From NCBI GenBank assembly GCA_019308625.1, contig JAFDHU010000012.1, positions 1 to 35,835 of the forward strand: a stretch of DNA of 35,835 nt, given 5' to 3'. The stretch comes from Deltaproteobacteria bacterium. GTDB taxonomy: Bacteria; Desulfobacterota; Desulfobaccia; Desulfobaccales; 0-14-0-80-60-11. Both the position numbers and the translations under genes were made by a program. Positions 1-7,648 of this stretch are shown here, in pieces. The notes beneath the pieces are model-generated. The model was not told the DNA's origin. It made no database searches and saw only the letters and a list, made by a program, of their open reading frames with translations. How positions within the stretch are numbered: position 1 is the first letter of the stretch; each line of letters opens with the position of its first letter.

Positions 1-1038
1 CTCCCTTTGCTGCCGGCTGCTGCCGCACTCTCTGGTGAAGGAAACTTCGGAGATATCAGGGGCTGCTGGTTGGACTCTCGGGCAGTCATGGTGCGGATCG
101 CGCCGGAAATCCCCGGCCAGAAACGGACGGCCTGACGGATCAGCTCCCAGTGCTCCCGAAACCAGGCCACGGTCTTGGCCAGACCCTCGGCCAGGGGAGT
201 GCGGGGCTCATAGCCGATGAGCCGCCGGGCCCGCTCCACCGAAGCCCAAAGCCGCGTCTTGGTGTCCCACCTGCGCCTGGGAGTGAACCGGAGGCCTGCC
301 GGGTTGCCCGTCTGGACGTTAATCATCTTAGCCAAATCAATGATGCGGGTCTCCACCCCGGAGGCCAGATTGAACTCCTGCCCCACCGCCGCCTCATAAT
401 AGCCCGCCCTTAGGAGGCCGTCCACGATGTCCCCCACATAGGTGAAATCCCGGGTCTCCTGGCCGGTGCCGGTGATGGGCAGGGATTGGCCCTGCAGGGC
501 CCAATAAATGAAATTGGGAATGACGTTGCGGTAGGGGCCGGGGATCTCCCCGGGGCCATAGGAGTTGAAAAACCTGGCCTTCACCACCGGGAGCCGGTAA
601 TGGCGCAGGAAAAAGTTGCCATAAAGCTCCCCCAGCATCTTGGTGATCTGGTAGGGCGTGCTCAGATACAGGGACATGTACTCCTCCCGCAGGGGCAGAG
701 GGGCCTCGCTGCCGTAAATGGAGCAGCCGGAGGAGGCATAAACAAAGCGCTCCACTCCAATGAGGCGGGAGTATTGCAGGAGCTTCAAGGTCCCCAGGCC
801 GTTGACCAGGAGATCGGTCTCCGGATGGTCCAGGGAATTCTGGTTGGCGAACAGGGCGGCCAGGTGAAACACCATCTGGGGCTTTGCAAAAAAGACCCGC
901 TTCAGCTTCACCTCATCCAGAATGCTGCCTTCCACAAACACTACATTGGGAAGCCCGGGGATATTCCACTGGGCCGCGGCAGACAGTGACCAGCACGGTT
1001 TTCCCTTGGTACGATTCAAGGTAATCTGGCAGTGTCAT
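1..1038 (-). pseudogene. NAD-dependent sugar-nucleotide epimerase/dehydratase, disrupted, runs off left edge
   Basis: The body is an extended short-chain dehydrogenase: it has the SSGCSIYG strand, the catalytic YQITK (YxxxK) motif, RFFNSYGPGE, and TGTGQETRDFTYVGDIVDG, as in UDP-glucose 4-epimerases and dTDP-glucose dehydratases. The start is ATG at 1038, 6 nt after AGGAGG, overlapping the end of the upstream gene by 23 nt. That frame reads MTLPDYLESYQGKTVLVT, the first Rossmann strand, then fails and stops at 913. The homologous body resumes in another frame near 985 with LSAAAQWNIPG. The GxxGxxG loop and following helix, roughly 25 residues, are missing between the two parts. The C-terminal end is Pro/Ser/Ala-rich and continues past position 1. 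Family assignment is firm; whether the break is real or an assembly error cannot be told from the window. Expected role: sugar-nucleotide conversion for surface polysaccharide. Confidence 0.75.
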
Positions 1039-3265
1039 GACCTGCCTCCTGCTCAACAAGCAATGTCGGGCCCATCCCCCCGGACGGTCGGCCTTGCCAG
1101 GAGAATTCCATAGTTCTGCCGGTTTTCAAAGCCTCCCAGGCCTTCAGGGCGGCATGGGTGGAGGCGGCGTAATCCTCAAACCGCTCCCACAGGCTGGGGG
1201 CATCCAGGGGGGCGGAGAAGAAGCATTCCAGCTCCCCCACATACCCCATATCGCTGCTGAAGCGGCTTATCTTGGCGGTTCTGCGGCCCTTGACGAACCG
1301 GGCCCGCCGGAAGTCCTCCAATACCGCCACTGACTCCTCGCTGAAGACTTCTATCCGCTCCCGGGAAAAGGCCTTGGACCCCTTGGCGGTGTAGACAATG
1401 CTGCCGATGGAGCCGTCGGCAAAGGCAAGGGTAAGGAGCAGATTGTCATCCGGCCGGTATTTGCCCGGGCTGGCACCCAGGGGCGTGACGCTCAGCCTTA
1501 CCGGGGGAGCACCGCAGATGAACTGGAGAAAATCAATGAAGTGGCAGACTTCCCCCAGGAGCCGGCCGCCCCCCGCCCGCGGGTCATGCACCCAACTGTC
1601 CGCGGGGAGATATCCGGCATTGACCCGGTAGACCATAACCAGCGGGGAAAGCCGGCCCTTCAGGAAAGCTTTCAGCCGCTGGGTCAGAGGAGCAAAGCGG
1701 CGGTTGAAGCCCACCATCAGCAGACGGGAGCCGTCATAGGCCCGGCAGATGGCCTCCAGCTCCTCTTCTTTCAGGCACAGCGGCTTCTCCACCAGGACGT
1801 GCTTGCCTGCCTTCAGGGCCTCCACCACTAGGCGGCCGTGGGAGTCATGCCGGGTGGCGATGAGCACGCTGCCGATGGCTGGGTCTTCCAGAATCTGCCG
1901 GTAATCGGTGGTGGCGTAGGCAAAGCCGAATTTCTGGGCCAGATGCCGGGAGCTTACGCCGGTGGTGGTGGCCACGCCTGCCAGTTTTACTGCCGGGATT
2001 TTTTTCACTGCAGGCATGAGGATGCTTTTGGCGAACAGGCCGCCGCCGATGAGGCCCACCTGCCGGCGGTTCGCCGCCCCGGCCCGGGGGGCTGCCTGCT
2101 TCAGCCGGATGCTCCGGGTGGGCGGAAAGGAGGCGGCCGGAGAAGCCGGCTGCGGCGGATATTGCAGCACCACCCCGATGTAGGGCTCTTTCCCGCCCAA
2201 AATCAGGTCATAGGCTCTCAGGGCCTCGGCCATGGGAAAGCGGTGGGTAATGAGCCGGTCTACCCGCACCCGGCCTTGGGCCACCAGCTCCAGAAACGCG
2301 GTCAGATTGCGGCGCTCGGTCCAGCGCACCCGGCCCGGGGGATAATCCAGGCTGCCGCCCCCTGGGTGCAGCGCCGGCCCTGCGGCTCTGGACACCCGGA
2401 AGCTCAGCTCCTTGGTCCAGAAGGTCTGGCGGGTGAGGCTGAGGTTCACTACCCCCACCAGCACCAGGCGGGCCCGCTCCCGGGCCACCGTTTCGGCCAG
2501 TCGCAGGGGGCGGTTGTCCCGGCTGGCCGCGGTGATGAGCACCCCATCCACTCCTAGGCCCCGGGTGAAGTTGGCCGCGGCCTCCTCCACCCGGTCCCGG
2601 CCGGGGACTAGGGCCAGATCGGCGCCCAGCTCCCGGGCCAGGTTTACCTTGTTCGGCTCCAGGTCCACCCCGATGACCCGGCAGCCCTGGGCTTTCAGGA
2701 TTTGCAGGCTGAGGAGGCCCAGAAGCCCCAGGCCGATGACCATGACGGTCTCTCCCAGGGTGAGGGCCGCCTCCCGCACCCCGTGCAGGGCAATGGCCCC
2801 CAGGGTGCCGAAGGCGCCGGCTTCAAATTCCAGGCCGTCGGGGAGAGGAACGCAGGCGCCCTCCGGGGCCCATACTATCTCGGCATGGGAGGCATACCCC
2901 GGACCAGCCACCGCCACCCGGTCGCCGGGCCGGAATTCTGTGACCCCGTCACCGATGGCCAGTACCACGCCAGCGGAACTGTACCCCAAGGGTACCGGCT
3001 CATCCAGGCGGTGCCAAGCCTCTTGGAACACGTTGACAAAGCCCTCTCGCCGGGCCTTGTCCCAGGCCTGGCGTACCAAGTCGGGGCGGGCCCGGGCCTT
3101 GCCCAGCAGGCTTTTCCGCCCCATCTCCAGCATCAGCTTCTCCGTGCCCGGGCTGATAAGGGAGGCCACCGTGCGCACCAGCAGGCCGCCGGGCTTCAGA
3201 GCCGGCTCCGGAACCTCGGCCAGGAAAATCCGGCCATTTTTGTAGCTTTGGATCACCTGCTTCAC
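1016..3265 (-). CDS. Bi-domain oxidoreductase: zinc-type alcohol dehydrogenase fused to Gfo/Idh/MocA domain
   Basis: This 749-residue fusion has an N-terminal medium-chain dehydrogenase half (about residues 1-370: GYSSAGVVLAIGDGV, a GDRVAVAG core, Rossmann loop GLGLLGLLSLQ). Its C-terminal half (about 400-740) is a Gfo/Idh/MocA oxidoreductase, with GLIGGGLFAK as dinucleotide loop and HVLVEKPLCL as the substrate-site EKP motif. Such fusions usually sit in exopolysaccharide or glycan clusters and are thought to act on sugar or sugar-nucleotide substrates; the exact reaction is unknown. I chose GTG at 3265 (VKQVIQSYKNG), which matches where relatives start; an upstream in-frame extension to 3343 lacks homology. 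The stretch after FRVSRAAGP is shorter and odder than the SYGPGRYDP-type segment I expect in relatives. The coupled epimerase downstream supports a polysaccharide role. Confidence 0.85.
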   Translation of the reverse strand: MKQVIQSYKNGRIFLAEVPEPALKPGGLLVRTVASLISPGTEKLMLEMGRKSLLGKARARPDLVRQAWDKARREGFVNVFQEAWHRLDEPVPLGYSSAGVVLAIGDGVTEFRPGDRVAVAGPGYASHAEIVWAPEGACVPLPDGLEFEAGAFGTLGAIALHGVREAALTLGETVMVIGLGLLGLLSLQILKAQGCRVIGVDLEPNKVNLARELGADLALVPGRDRVEEAAANFTRGLGVDGVLITAASRDNRPLRLAETVARERARLVLVGVVNLSLTRQTFWTKELSFRVSRAAGPALHPGGGSLDYPPGRVRWTERRNLTAFLELVAQGRVRVDRLITHRFPMAEALRAYDLILGGKEPYIGVVLQYPPQPASPAASFPPTRSIRLKQAAPRAGAANRRQVGLIGGGLFAKSILMPAVKKIPAVKLAGVATTTGVSSRHLAQKFGFAYATTDYRQILEDPAIGSVLIATRHDSHGRLVVEALKAGKHVLVEKPLCLKEEELEAICRAYDGSRLLMVGFNRRFAPLTQRLKAFLKGRLSPLVMVYRVNAGYLPADSWVHDPRAGGGRLLGEVCHFIDFLQFICGAPPVRLSVTPLGASPGKYRPDDNLLLTLAFADGSIGSIVYTAKGSKAFSRERIEVFSEESVAVLEDFRRARFVKGRRTAKISRFSSDMGYVGELECFFSAPLDAPSLWERFEDYAASTHAALKAWEALKTGRTMEFSWQGRPSGGMGPTLLVEQEAGHDTARLP

Positions 3266-3615
3266 CGCCGCCACTCCCAACTTTGGGGCGGACTGCCTTG
3301 GGGTCCTCCCGCCACCCAAGCCTCGGCAGCCATTATCCCGCAAACATGCGCCGTAGAAAGATCATGACGGGCGATATCGTGACATTCTGGGACAATTTGT
3401 ACCGACTTGGCACAAAAAACGGCAGGGCAAGGCGGCAATGCTCTGGCCGTCCCCTGGGTTATCAACCCGAGAATCTCTCTTGTCTTGTACGCTGGATAAG
3501 TGTAAATGACGGAAGAGAGGCCGGGTCGGCCTGGGGCGGGCGGCTTCCGGCCGGGCGGACGCCGCGGATATTCAGGGGAGCTCCCCCTTATTCCTGACGC
3601 TTAAGGAGGGCTGGC
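3266..3615. other. Intergenic region between divergent oxidoreductase and sixA
   Basis: About 350 bases separate two divergent genes, so promoters for both should lie here. I see no convincing minus-35/minus-10 pair, RNA gene or repeat. An open frame on the plus strand across 3283-3597 has no recognisable protein character. Confidence 0.5.
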
Positions 3616-4080
3616 ATGCGTCTTTATTTGGTGCAGCACGCGGAGGCCAAAAGCGAAGCCGAAGACCCTAGGCGGGACCTCACGGACAAGGGTCGCGCCG
3701 AGGTGGCCAAGGTGGCGAATTTCCTGGAACCTTTGAACCTCAACCTCAGCCGGGTCCTGCACAGCGGCAAGACCCGGGCCCAAAGCACGGCCGACATTCT
3801 GGCGGCTTCCCTCAAGCCTGCCGGAGGGGTGGCCCAGACTGACGGGCTGGCCCCCCTGGACGACCCCCAAGTCTGGGCCGACCGGGTCTTGGGACTCGCT
3901 GAAGACACCATGCTGGTGGGCCACCTGCCCCATCTGGCCAGACTGGCCTCTCTGCTTTTGTGCGGCGACCCGGAGAAGGGGGCCGTCAACTTTAAAATGG
4001 GCGGGGTGGTCTGCCTGAGCCGCTCCCCCGAAGGCCGCTGGGGGCTGGAGTGGATGGTGGTGCCGGAAGCGCTCCCTTAG
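3616..4080 (+). CDS. sixA: Phosphohistidine phosphatase, SixA family
   Basis: A 154-residue histidine phosphatase of the branch-1 superfamily. The N-terminal motif is LYLVQHAEAKSEAEDP, where the HAEA-type His is the phospho-acceptor; the preceding Gln in place of Arg is a variant I also associate with this subgroup. LTDKGRAEV, HSGKTRAQSTADIL and the second catalytic His in TMLVGHLPHL follow in the expected order and spacing. The length matches single-domain SixA, which removes phosphate from His on phosphotransfer proteins. AAGGAGG lies 6 nt before the ATG, giving a strong start. The gene stands alone, divergent from the oxidoreductase and convergent with the parA pair, so its target cannot be inferred locally. 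The window does hold another candidate phospho-His protein, the PEP-synthase-like gene at 22.6 kb, but a link is only speculation. Confidence 0.88.
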   Translation: MRLYLVQHAEAKSEAEDPRRDLTDKGRAEVAKVANFLEPLNLNLSRVLHSGKTRAQSTADILAASLKPAGGVAQTDGLAPLDDPQVWADRVLGLAEDTMLVGHLPHLARLASLLLCGDPEKGAVNFKMGGVVCLSRSPEGRWGLEWMVVPEALP

Positions 4081-4139
4081 CGTTCCGGCAGGAGGCTGAA
4101 GCCTGGAGAAAAACAGCAAAGGTAACGGGCCGGCGCCCT

Positions 4140-4166
4140 AAGGGGTGGGAAGTCCCGCCTCCCCTT
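4140..4166. terminator. Strong hairpin between convergent sixA and the coiled-coil gene
   Basis: AAGGGG at 4140-4145 pairs with CCCCTT at 4161-4166, and a nested GGGA/TCCC stem forms inside. It lies 60 nt after sixA and about 90 nt after the convergent minus-strand gene. No T-run follows on either strand, so it is not a canonical intrinsic terminator, but its position suits bidirectional 3'-end protection. Confidence 0.35.
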
Positions 4167-4256
4167 CAGTGACTTGGGAGCCCAGAGCGGCGCGTATGCC
4201 CCTGCGGAGCGCTCGGCCCTCCCCTGGCTACCGTCCCCCCGCAGGTGAAAAACCGA

Positions 4257-4529
4257 TTACATTTTCGCCAGTTTGTCTTTCAACTGGGCCAGAAAATAGG
4301 ACTCCCGAAAAAGCTGATTTTTGATATCGGCCATTTCCATCCTGACTTCCGCTACCTGCTTTCTCAGGGTCCGGACGGCCTCTTCCAGTTGCTCCAGGCG
4401 CTCTGCGGCAGCCTCCGGCGTGTCAGGACCGGCCCTTTCCCGGCCCGCTTCGGGAACCACGGCATCCAGAGGACTTTTGGAGACCGCCAGGTCCAGGGGA
4501 TTTTCCCCGATGGTGCGGCGTTTTGACAT
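4257..4529 (-). CDS. Small coiled-coil partner of ParA
   Basis: A 90-residue protein with a basic start (MSKRRTIGENPLDLAV), a Pro/Glu-rich linker and a long helix from about residue 38 to the end with heptad-like hydrophobic spacing (AAERLEQLEEAVRTLRKQV onward). There is no helix-turn-helix or ParB CTP-binding box. It starts 10 nt after parA stops, with AAGGGGG 4 nt before its ATG, so the two are one operon. Short basic N-termini are known to stimulate ParA-type ATPases in ParB and in cargo-positioning adaptors, so I infer that this is the ATPase-activating or cargo adaptor protein of the downstream ParA. The sequence alone does not show what cargo it holds. Being real is well supported by the start signals and composition; function is inferred. 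Confidence 0.65.
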   Translation of the reverse strand: MSKRRTIGENPLDLAVSKSPLDAVVPEAGRERAGPDTPEAAAERLEQLEEAVRTLRKQVAEVRMEMADIKNQLFRESYFLAQLKDKLAKM

Positions 4530-4538
4530 GTTTCCCCC

Positions 4539-5303
4539 TTACGGCTGCTTTTCTTGGGCAATGATTTCCTGTGCCAGGGCCCGGTAGTCCGCCGCCCCGG
4601 AGCTTTTGGAGTCATATCGGGTGATGGGTTGGGCAAAGGACGGACATTCGGCCAGACGGATGTTTTCCCGGATCACTGTCCGGTACACCAGTTCGCCGTT
4701 GTGCTCCCGGAGCTGCTCCACCACCTCCCGGGCGTGCCGGGTGCGGGCGTCCACCCGGCAGGCCAGGATGCCGGAAACACGCAGGTCGTTGTTTAAGCGC
4801 TCCCGCACCACCTCCACCGTGTGCAGCAGATGAGCCAAGCCGGTCAGGGCCATGACATGCGCCTCCACGGGCACCAGCACCTCCTGCACCGCGGCCAGGG
4901 CGTTGACGGTCAGGAGCCCCAGAGTGGGGGGACAGTCCACCAGCACGTAGTCCCAGGTATCGGCCGGTAACTTCGCCAGGTTCCGCCGCAGAATCTGCTC
5001 GGCCCCCACCTCACCCACCAGAATTCGCTCCACCCCCACCATCCAGGGGGAAGAGGGTGCCAGATCAACCCCCGGAACCCCGGTGGAAGTGATGACCCTG
5101 CTGAGGTCGCCGTCTCCCACAAAGAGGTCATACAGGCCCCGGCCGGTGTCCCGGACTCCCAGCCAGGCAGTGGCTGAGTGCTGCGGATCCAGATCCACCA
5201 CCAGTACCCGGCGGCCTGCCTCTCCCAGGGCCGCGGCCAGATTAACGGCGGTGGTGGTCTTGCCGCTTCCCCCTTTCTGATTGGCAATGGCGAATTTCCT
5301 CAT
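4539..5303 (-). CDS. parA: ParA/Soj-family ATPase
   Basis: A 254-residue ParA-type P-loop ATPase. The deviant Walker A is KGGSGKTTTAVNLAAALGE near residue 10, with the signature Lys; VLVVDLDPQHSATAWLG is the switch I region, and WDYVLVDCPPTLGLLTVNAL the Walker B/switch II strand. It lacks an N-terminal DNA-binding domain, so it is of the short Soj/ParA type. These ATPases bind DNA non-specifically as ATP dimers and segregate plasmids, chromosomes or protein cargo. The only linked gene is the small coiled-coil protein just downstream; no parB is beside it, as it would be in a chromosomal parAB locus. That favours cargo positioning over origin segregation. The start is ATG at 5303 behind a G-run. 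No plasmid replication gene is visible. Confidence 0.85.
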   Translation of the reverse strand: MRKFAIANQKGGSGKTTTAVNLAAALGEAGRRVLVVDLDPQHSATAWLGVRDTGRGLYDLFVGDGDLSRVITSTGVPGVDLAPSSPWMVGVERILVGEVGAEQILRRNLAKLPADTWDYVLVDCPPTLGLLTVNALAAVQEVLVPVEAHVMALTGLAHLLHTVEVVRERLNNDLRVSGILACRVDARTRHAREVVEQLREHNGELVYRTVIRENIRLAECPSFAQPITRYDSKSSGAADYRALAQEIIAQEKQP

Positions 5304-5378
5304 AGTCCCCCCCCCGCATTTGAGAAAATTTCACGAAGCCCTACCGTCTAACCGGAGCCGGCTCACACTCAGCCAAAC

Positions 5379-5408
5379 AAAAAAACCAGCCTGAGGCGCT
5401 CCGGCTGG
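5379..5408 (-). terminator. Rho-independent terminator
   Basis: Read on the minus strand, CCAGCC (5391-5386 strand partner at 5408-5403) forms a 6-bp stem with GGCTGG and is followed directly by seven T residues (A-run 5379-5385 on the plus strand). It ends the transcript coming from the structured RNA and lipoprotein side and isolates parA, which begins 76 nt further on. Confidence 0.8.
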
Positions 5409-5419
5409 CGCGCCGCCTT

Positions 5420-5597
5420 CTGGTCGCGGACCGCTGCAGGCTGGTGTTTGACGAACCCTCTCACTTCGAGCCTTACGCTCCAGGGAGTTTTCCTCACTTT
5501 GCCACAACGGCACAAGCAAGTCAATGACCTGTCTTTTGGGAGCCTCAGGTCTCCACACCTACTGGGGTCGGCCTGCCGCCGCAGCCGACAGTGCCTC
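5420..5597 (-). ncRNA. Candidate structured RNA, possibly 6S-like
   Basis: Between the lipoprotein stop and the intrinsic terminator lie about 180 bases without a credible gene. On the minus strand the two ends pair in register: the segment beginning GTCG at 5589 matches the segment ending CGAC at 5423, with 13 of 19 positions complementary including a run GCAGGC/GCCTGC. Inside is a large open region, then an irregular terminal hairpin closed by GCTCC/GGAGC and capped by TGCC-GTTGT-GGCA. A closing stem, a central bubble and a long terminal stem in about 175 nt is the plan of 6S RNA, and the 3' segment CAGCCTGCAGCGG resembles the equivalent part of the E. coli molecule. I found no clear promoter, so it could instead be the structured 3' end of the lipoprotein mRNA. 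Confidence 0.4.
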
Positions 5598-6077
5598 TTA
5601 CTGGTTAAAATCAAGGGCCAGAAACTCCTTCTCGGTAATCCCCCATCTTTGCTTCACCTCGGTTTCCGTGGTCTGCCCATGACAGACCTCGCCCCGCTCC
5701 AAGGTCTGTACTATCAGCTCGTAGTCCGAGTAATAGCGGGGATATTTCTTTTTGCGGGGATAGACCGCCAGGACAATGCCCTCCTCATCCAAAACACCGA
5801 TCATGAAGGGACAGGCTCGGCACAACTTGATGGACTCCGGCATGAGCTTTTCCAAAACCGCCTGGATGGCCGGCACGTCTGACCGCGACACTGGCTCAAG
5901 CAGGGATCCCGCCAGCATTTCAAAGCTTCTTTGCACTTCCTGTTTGAAGGCCGCGGCCTCCGGAGTTAAGGCCTTCTCCCTTTTCTGTTGGCATCCCCAC
6001 AAAAGCGCCAGTCCCAGAAGAAAAACGCCGCACCCCCAGATTACCTGGGAAATTTTCAGCTTCTCAGCTCCAGGCAT
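5598..6077 (-). CDS. Lipoprotein with a possible Cache-like sensory fold
   Basis: A 159-residue exported protein. The signal sequence ends in a lipobox (LALLWGC) at about residue 29, so the mature protein is anchored to a membrane by an acylated Cys. ATG at 6077 is preferred over an upstream in-frame ATG because GGGGGA lies 4 nt before it and the signal peptide then has normal length. The mature part is a helix followed by CRACPFMIGVLDEEGIVLAVYP and a YYSDYELI stretch, which recalls the beta-sheet face of Cache/PDC-type ligand domains with two nearby Cys (CRAC). The end is charged. I do not recognise the family with certainty. It is transcribed toward the structured RNA and terminator and may share their transcript. 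Confidence 0.65.
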   Translation of the reverse strand: MPGAEKLKISQVIWGCGVFLLGLALLWGCQQKREKALTPEAAAFKQEVQRSFEMLAGSLLEPVSRSDVPAIQAVLEKLMPESIKLCRACPFMIGVLDEEGIVLAVYPRKKKYPRYYSDYELIVQTLERGEVCHGQTTETEVKQRWGITEKEFLALDFNQ

Positions 6078-6640
6078 AAGTTCCCCCGATGAACAAGAGA
6101 TGAACATTGCCGGCCTGATGGAAATTGTCTGCGGCTCCCAGTGCAGTCCGGCAGAGCAACCCCGGCACCCGCCAAGCTATACCTGCCCGGCCTCAATATG
6201 GGCGGGGGAGGTGCCGGTCTTTGGATTAACCTATACAATAAAAGTCCCGAAAAAATCTAAACAATTTTTCACGGGCTACAGGTGTTAAAGGGCGGGTCCG
6301 CCTCCAGAAAATGAAAAGTTATCCGCAGTCCCCGGCGCCTGTTGTCTGCCCGGCACGAACTTCTCCCGGAACATTGCTGAAAAAGTATGATTTGGTTAAA
6401 GTTTGAGAAGCGTCCAGACACCCGGGGGCTTGCTCGGGACTGGCGCCTCCGGTGGCATCCGGGTCAGGGCGGTTTGGCCCGTTTATCTCCCGCATATTTT
6501 CCTTCCCACTCCTGAGGCCCAAAGCCAGCGGCCTGCCATGCCCTGGCTTCCGGGAAGGTAGGCTTGTGGAGGGAGCCGGGTAAACCTGCCCCGGGGGGCT
6601 TTGGCTGCCGGCACGGAAGGGATTTTCAGGCTGAACGGTA
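6078..6640. other. Intergenic region between divergent genes
   Basis: About 560 bases with no supported gene. The part near 6230-6280 is AT-rich, as expected for a promoter area, and holds an inverted repeat (listed separately). The rest is GC-rich; an open frame on the minus strand across 6319-6741 has no protein-like composition. Confidence 0.5.
6246..6275. repeat. 30-base imperfect inverted repeat
   Basis: CCCG plus a run of A at 6246-6255 pairs with a run of T and CGGG at 6267-6275. It lies 170 nt upstream of the lipoprotein gene in an AT-rich patch and could be an operator or a hairpin in the leader. No T-run in a terminating position is seen for either flanking gene. Confidence 0.4.
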
Positions 6641-6904
6641 ATGGCATATTTTCGCACCAATCTTTCGCCCGTTGAGGTCACTCGGTTTTTAAAGCTCGTC
6701 GCGGAACTGACAGAGAACCTGTCTGTTCGCTTCTGCTTCAAGGTACCGGCCCCCTGCCCCCGGTGCGGCCATCCGGAGCTCTGCCGTAGCGGGGCGGTAA
6801 GTTTCTACACCACCAGCTTTGACAAGCTGACCCACGAAATCATAGTCTGCCTGCACTGTGGCTACAGGGAACTAACCCCCCTTTTGACCTGCGAGCGTCT
6901 CTAA
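6641..6904 (+). CDS. Small zinc-ribbon protein
   Basis: An 87-residue protein with an N-terminal helical part and two Cys knuckles, CPRCGH near residue 40 and CLHCGY near residue 75. The CxxC-x(n)-CxxC arrangement is that of a zinc ribbon, probably structural zinc. The segment between them contains several aromatic and hydrophobic residues in strand-like order (SFYTTSFDKL, EIIVCL), which supports a real fold. The ribosome site before ATG 6641 is poor. No family name is recognised. It precedes two further Cys-rich genes on the same strand, with about 170 nt and a promoter between. Confidence 0.6.
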   Translation: MAYFRTNLSPVEVTRFLKLVAELTENLSVRFCFKVPAPCPRCGHPELCRSGAVSFYTTSFDKLTHEIIVCLHCGYRELTPLLTCERL

Positions 6905-7011
6905 CTCCTGTTTGCCGGTGCTCCTGGGGCCTGTTGGCGGAGGCTTGAGCAGGAGGGGGGCGCGGCTTTTAGGGTCTTGCCTCGGCAGGCCAGCCGGGTC
7001 GGTCCCCCAGG

Positions 7012-7040
7012 TTTTGAAAAATGCCTAAAAAGCTTATAAT
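7012..7040 (+). promoter_or_regulatory. Sigma-70-type promoter of the Cys-repeat gene
   Basis: A perfect TATAAT lies at 7035-7040. A minus-35-like TTTTGA at 7012-7017 gives a 17-nt spacer (TTGAAA at 7014 would give 15). Transcription would start near 7047, leaving a leader of roughly 30 nt that carries the GGAAGGGAGG ribosome site. Confidence 0.6.
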
Positions 7041-7075
7041 GGGATAATTACGGCCAAGGAAGGGAGGTGGCCCAG

Positions 7076-7516
7076 GTGGCGGAAAAATGGTGTGAATCGT
7101 GTCTGATGGCTGGCAAACGGGTTCCCGCGACCACCAGGAGCATCAACCCGGATTATGCCAAATATGACTTGTGCGAGGAGTGCGCGGCGAAGTTTGACGC
7201 CATGGTGAGCGATACCGAGTACCACCGGCCTCCGGTCAGCTATCCGGTAGGGGGAGGAGGTTCCGGCTCCATGCCGGGTTTCGGCTATCATCACCGTAGC
7301 GAAATGCCGGTCAAGATGGGAGGTCGGCACTTTAAAGGCTGCATCTGCCCCATCTGCGGGGGTCTGGACGGCAAACACACCCATCTTTGCGTGTGTCCTA
7401 TTTGCGGCGGCCGGGGGGGCAAACATACCCCTGACTGCACCTGCCCCCAGTGTTCGGAGAAGGGAGGCAAACACCATCCCTATTGCGAATGTCCCGTGTG
7501 CCATCGCCTAGGCTAG
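7076..7516 (+). CDS. Cys/His-rich protein with four tandem metal-binding repeats
   Basis: A 146-residue protein in three parts. Residues 1-45 hold two Cys knuckles (WCESCLMAGK and LCEECAAKF), a likely zinc ribbon. Residues 46-88 are a Gly/Pro/His-rich linker. Residues 89-144 are a tandem repeat of exactly 16 residues with the pattern CxCPxC-x5-GKH-x3: CICPICGGLDGKHTHL, CVCPICGGRGGKHTPD, CTCPQCSEKGGKHHPY and a truncated CECPVCHRLG. Twelve Cys and the repeated His suggest bound zinc, iron or another soft metal. GTG at 7076 is preferred because GGAAGGGAGG then has normal spacing; an earlier GTG at 7067 overlaps that site. I know no named family with this repeat. A radical SAM gene follows 130 nt downstream on the same strand. 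Confidence 0.7.
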   Translation: MAEKWCESCLMAGKRVPATTRSINPDYAKYDLCEECAAKFDAMVSDTEYHRPPVSYPVGGGGSGSMPGFGYHHRSEMPVKMGGRHFKGCICPICGGLDGKHTHLCVCPICGGRGGKHTPDCTCPQCSEKGGKHHPYCECPVCHRLG

Positions 7517-7648
7517 TCACAGGTTGCGGGGGTGTTAGGATTCCGGCGCCGCTTGCCGCCTGCTTGGCCATTGTCGTGCCTTCCCAGTTGTTCCCCGCAG
7601 GAAACTAACTTTCGGCTTGTTGCCCCATCTGCCCACCGGGAGCAGCCC

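Noticed and set aside
3400..3430. Sigma-54-like TTGGCAC followed by a GC doublet upstream of sixA
   Set aside because: The GG-to-GC spacing is 11 instead of the required 10 and the minus-12 part is poor.
3283..3597. 104-residue open frame between the oxidoreductase and sixA
   Set aside because: No ribosome site, no domain character, overlaps the oxidoreductase start region; typical GC-rich chance frame.
4110..4200. Sequence recalling a cobalamin or c-di-GMP riboswitch after sixA (GCAAAGG, GGGAAGTCCCGC, AGTGAC)
   Set aside because: Key conserved boxes are absent or in the wrong order and no plus-strand gene follows; kept only as a hairpin.
6500..6640. Possible c-di-GMP-I riboswitch before the zinc-ribbon gene (AAAGCC, CGGCCT, GGTAGGC in order)
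   Set aside because: The obligatory GGCAAACC and GACGCAAAGCC elements are missing; similarity is explained by GC-rich composition.
6319..6741. 140-residue minus-strand open frame over the zinc-ribbon gene
   Set aside because: Ser/Pro/Gly-rich chance composition and overlap with a better supported plus-strand gene.
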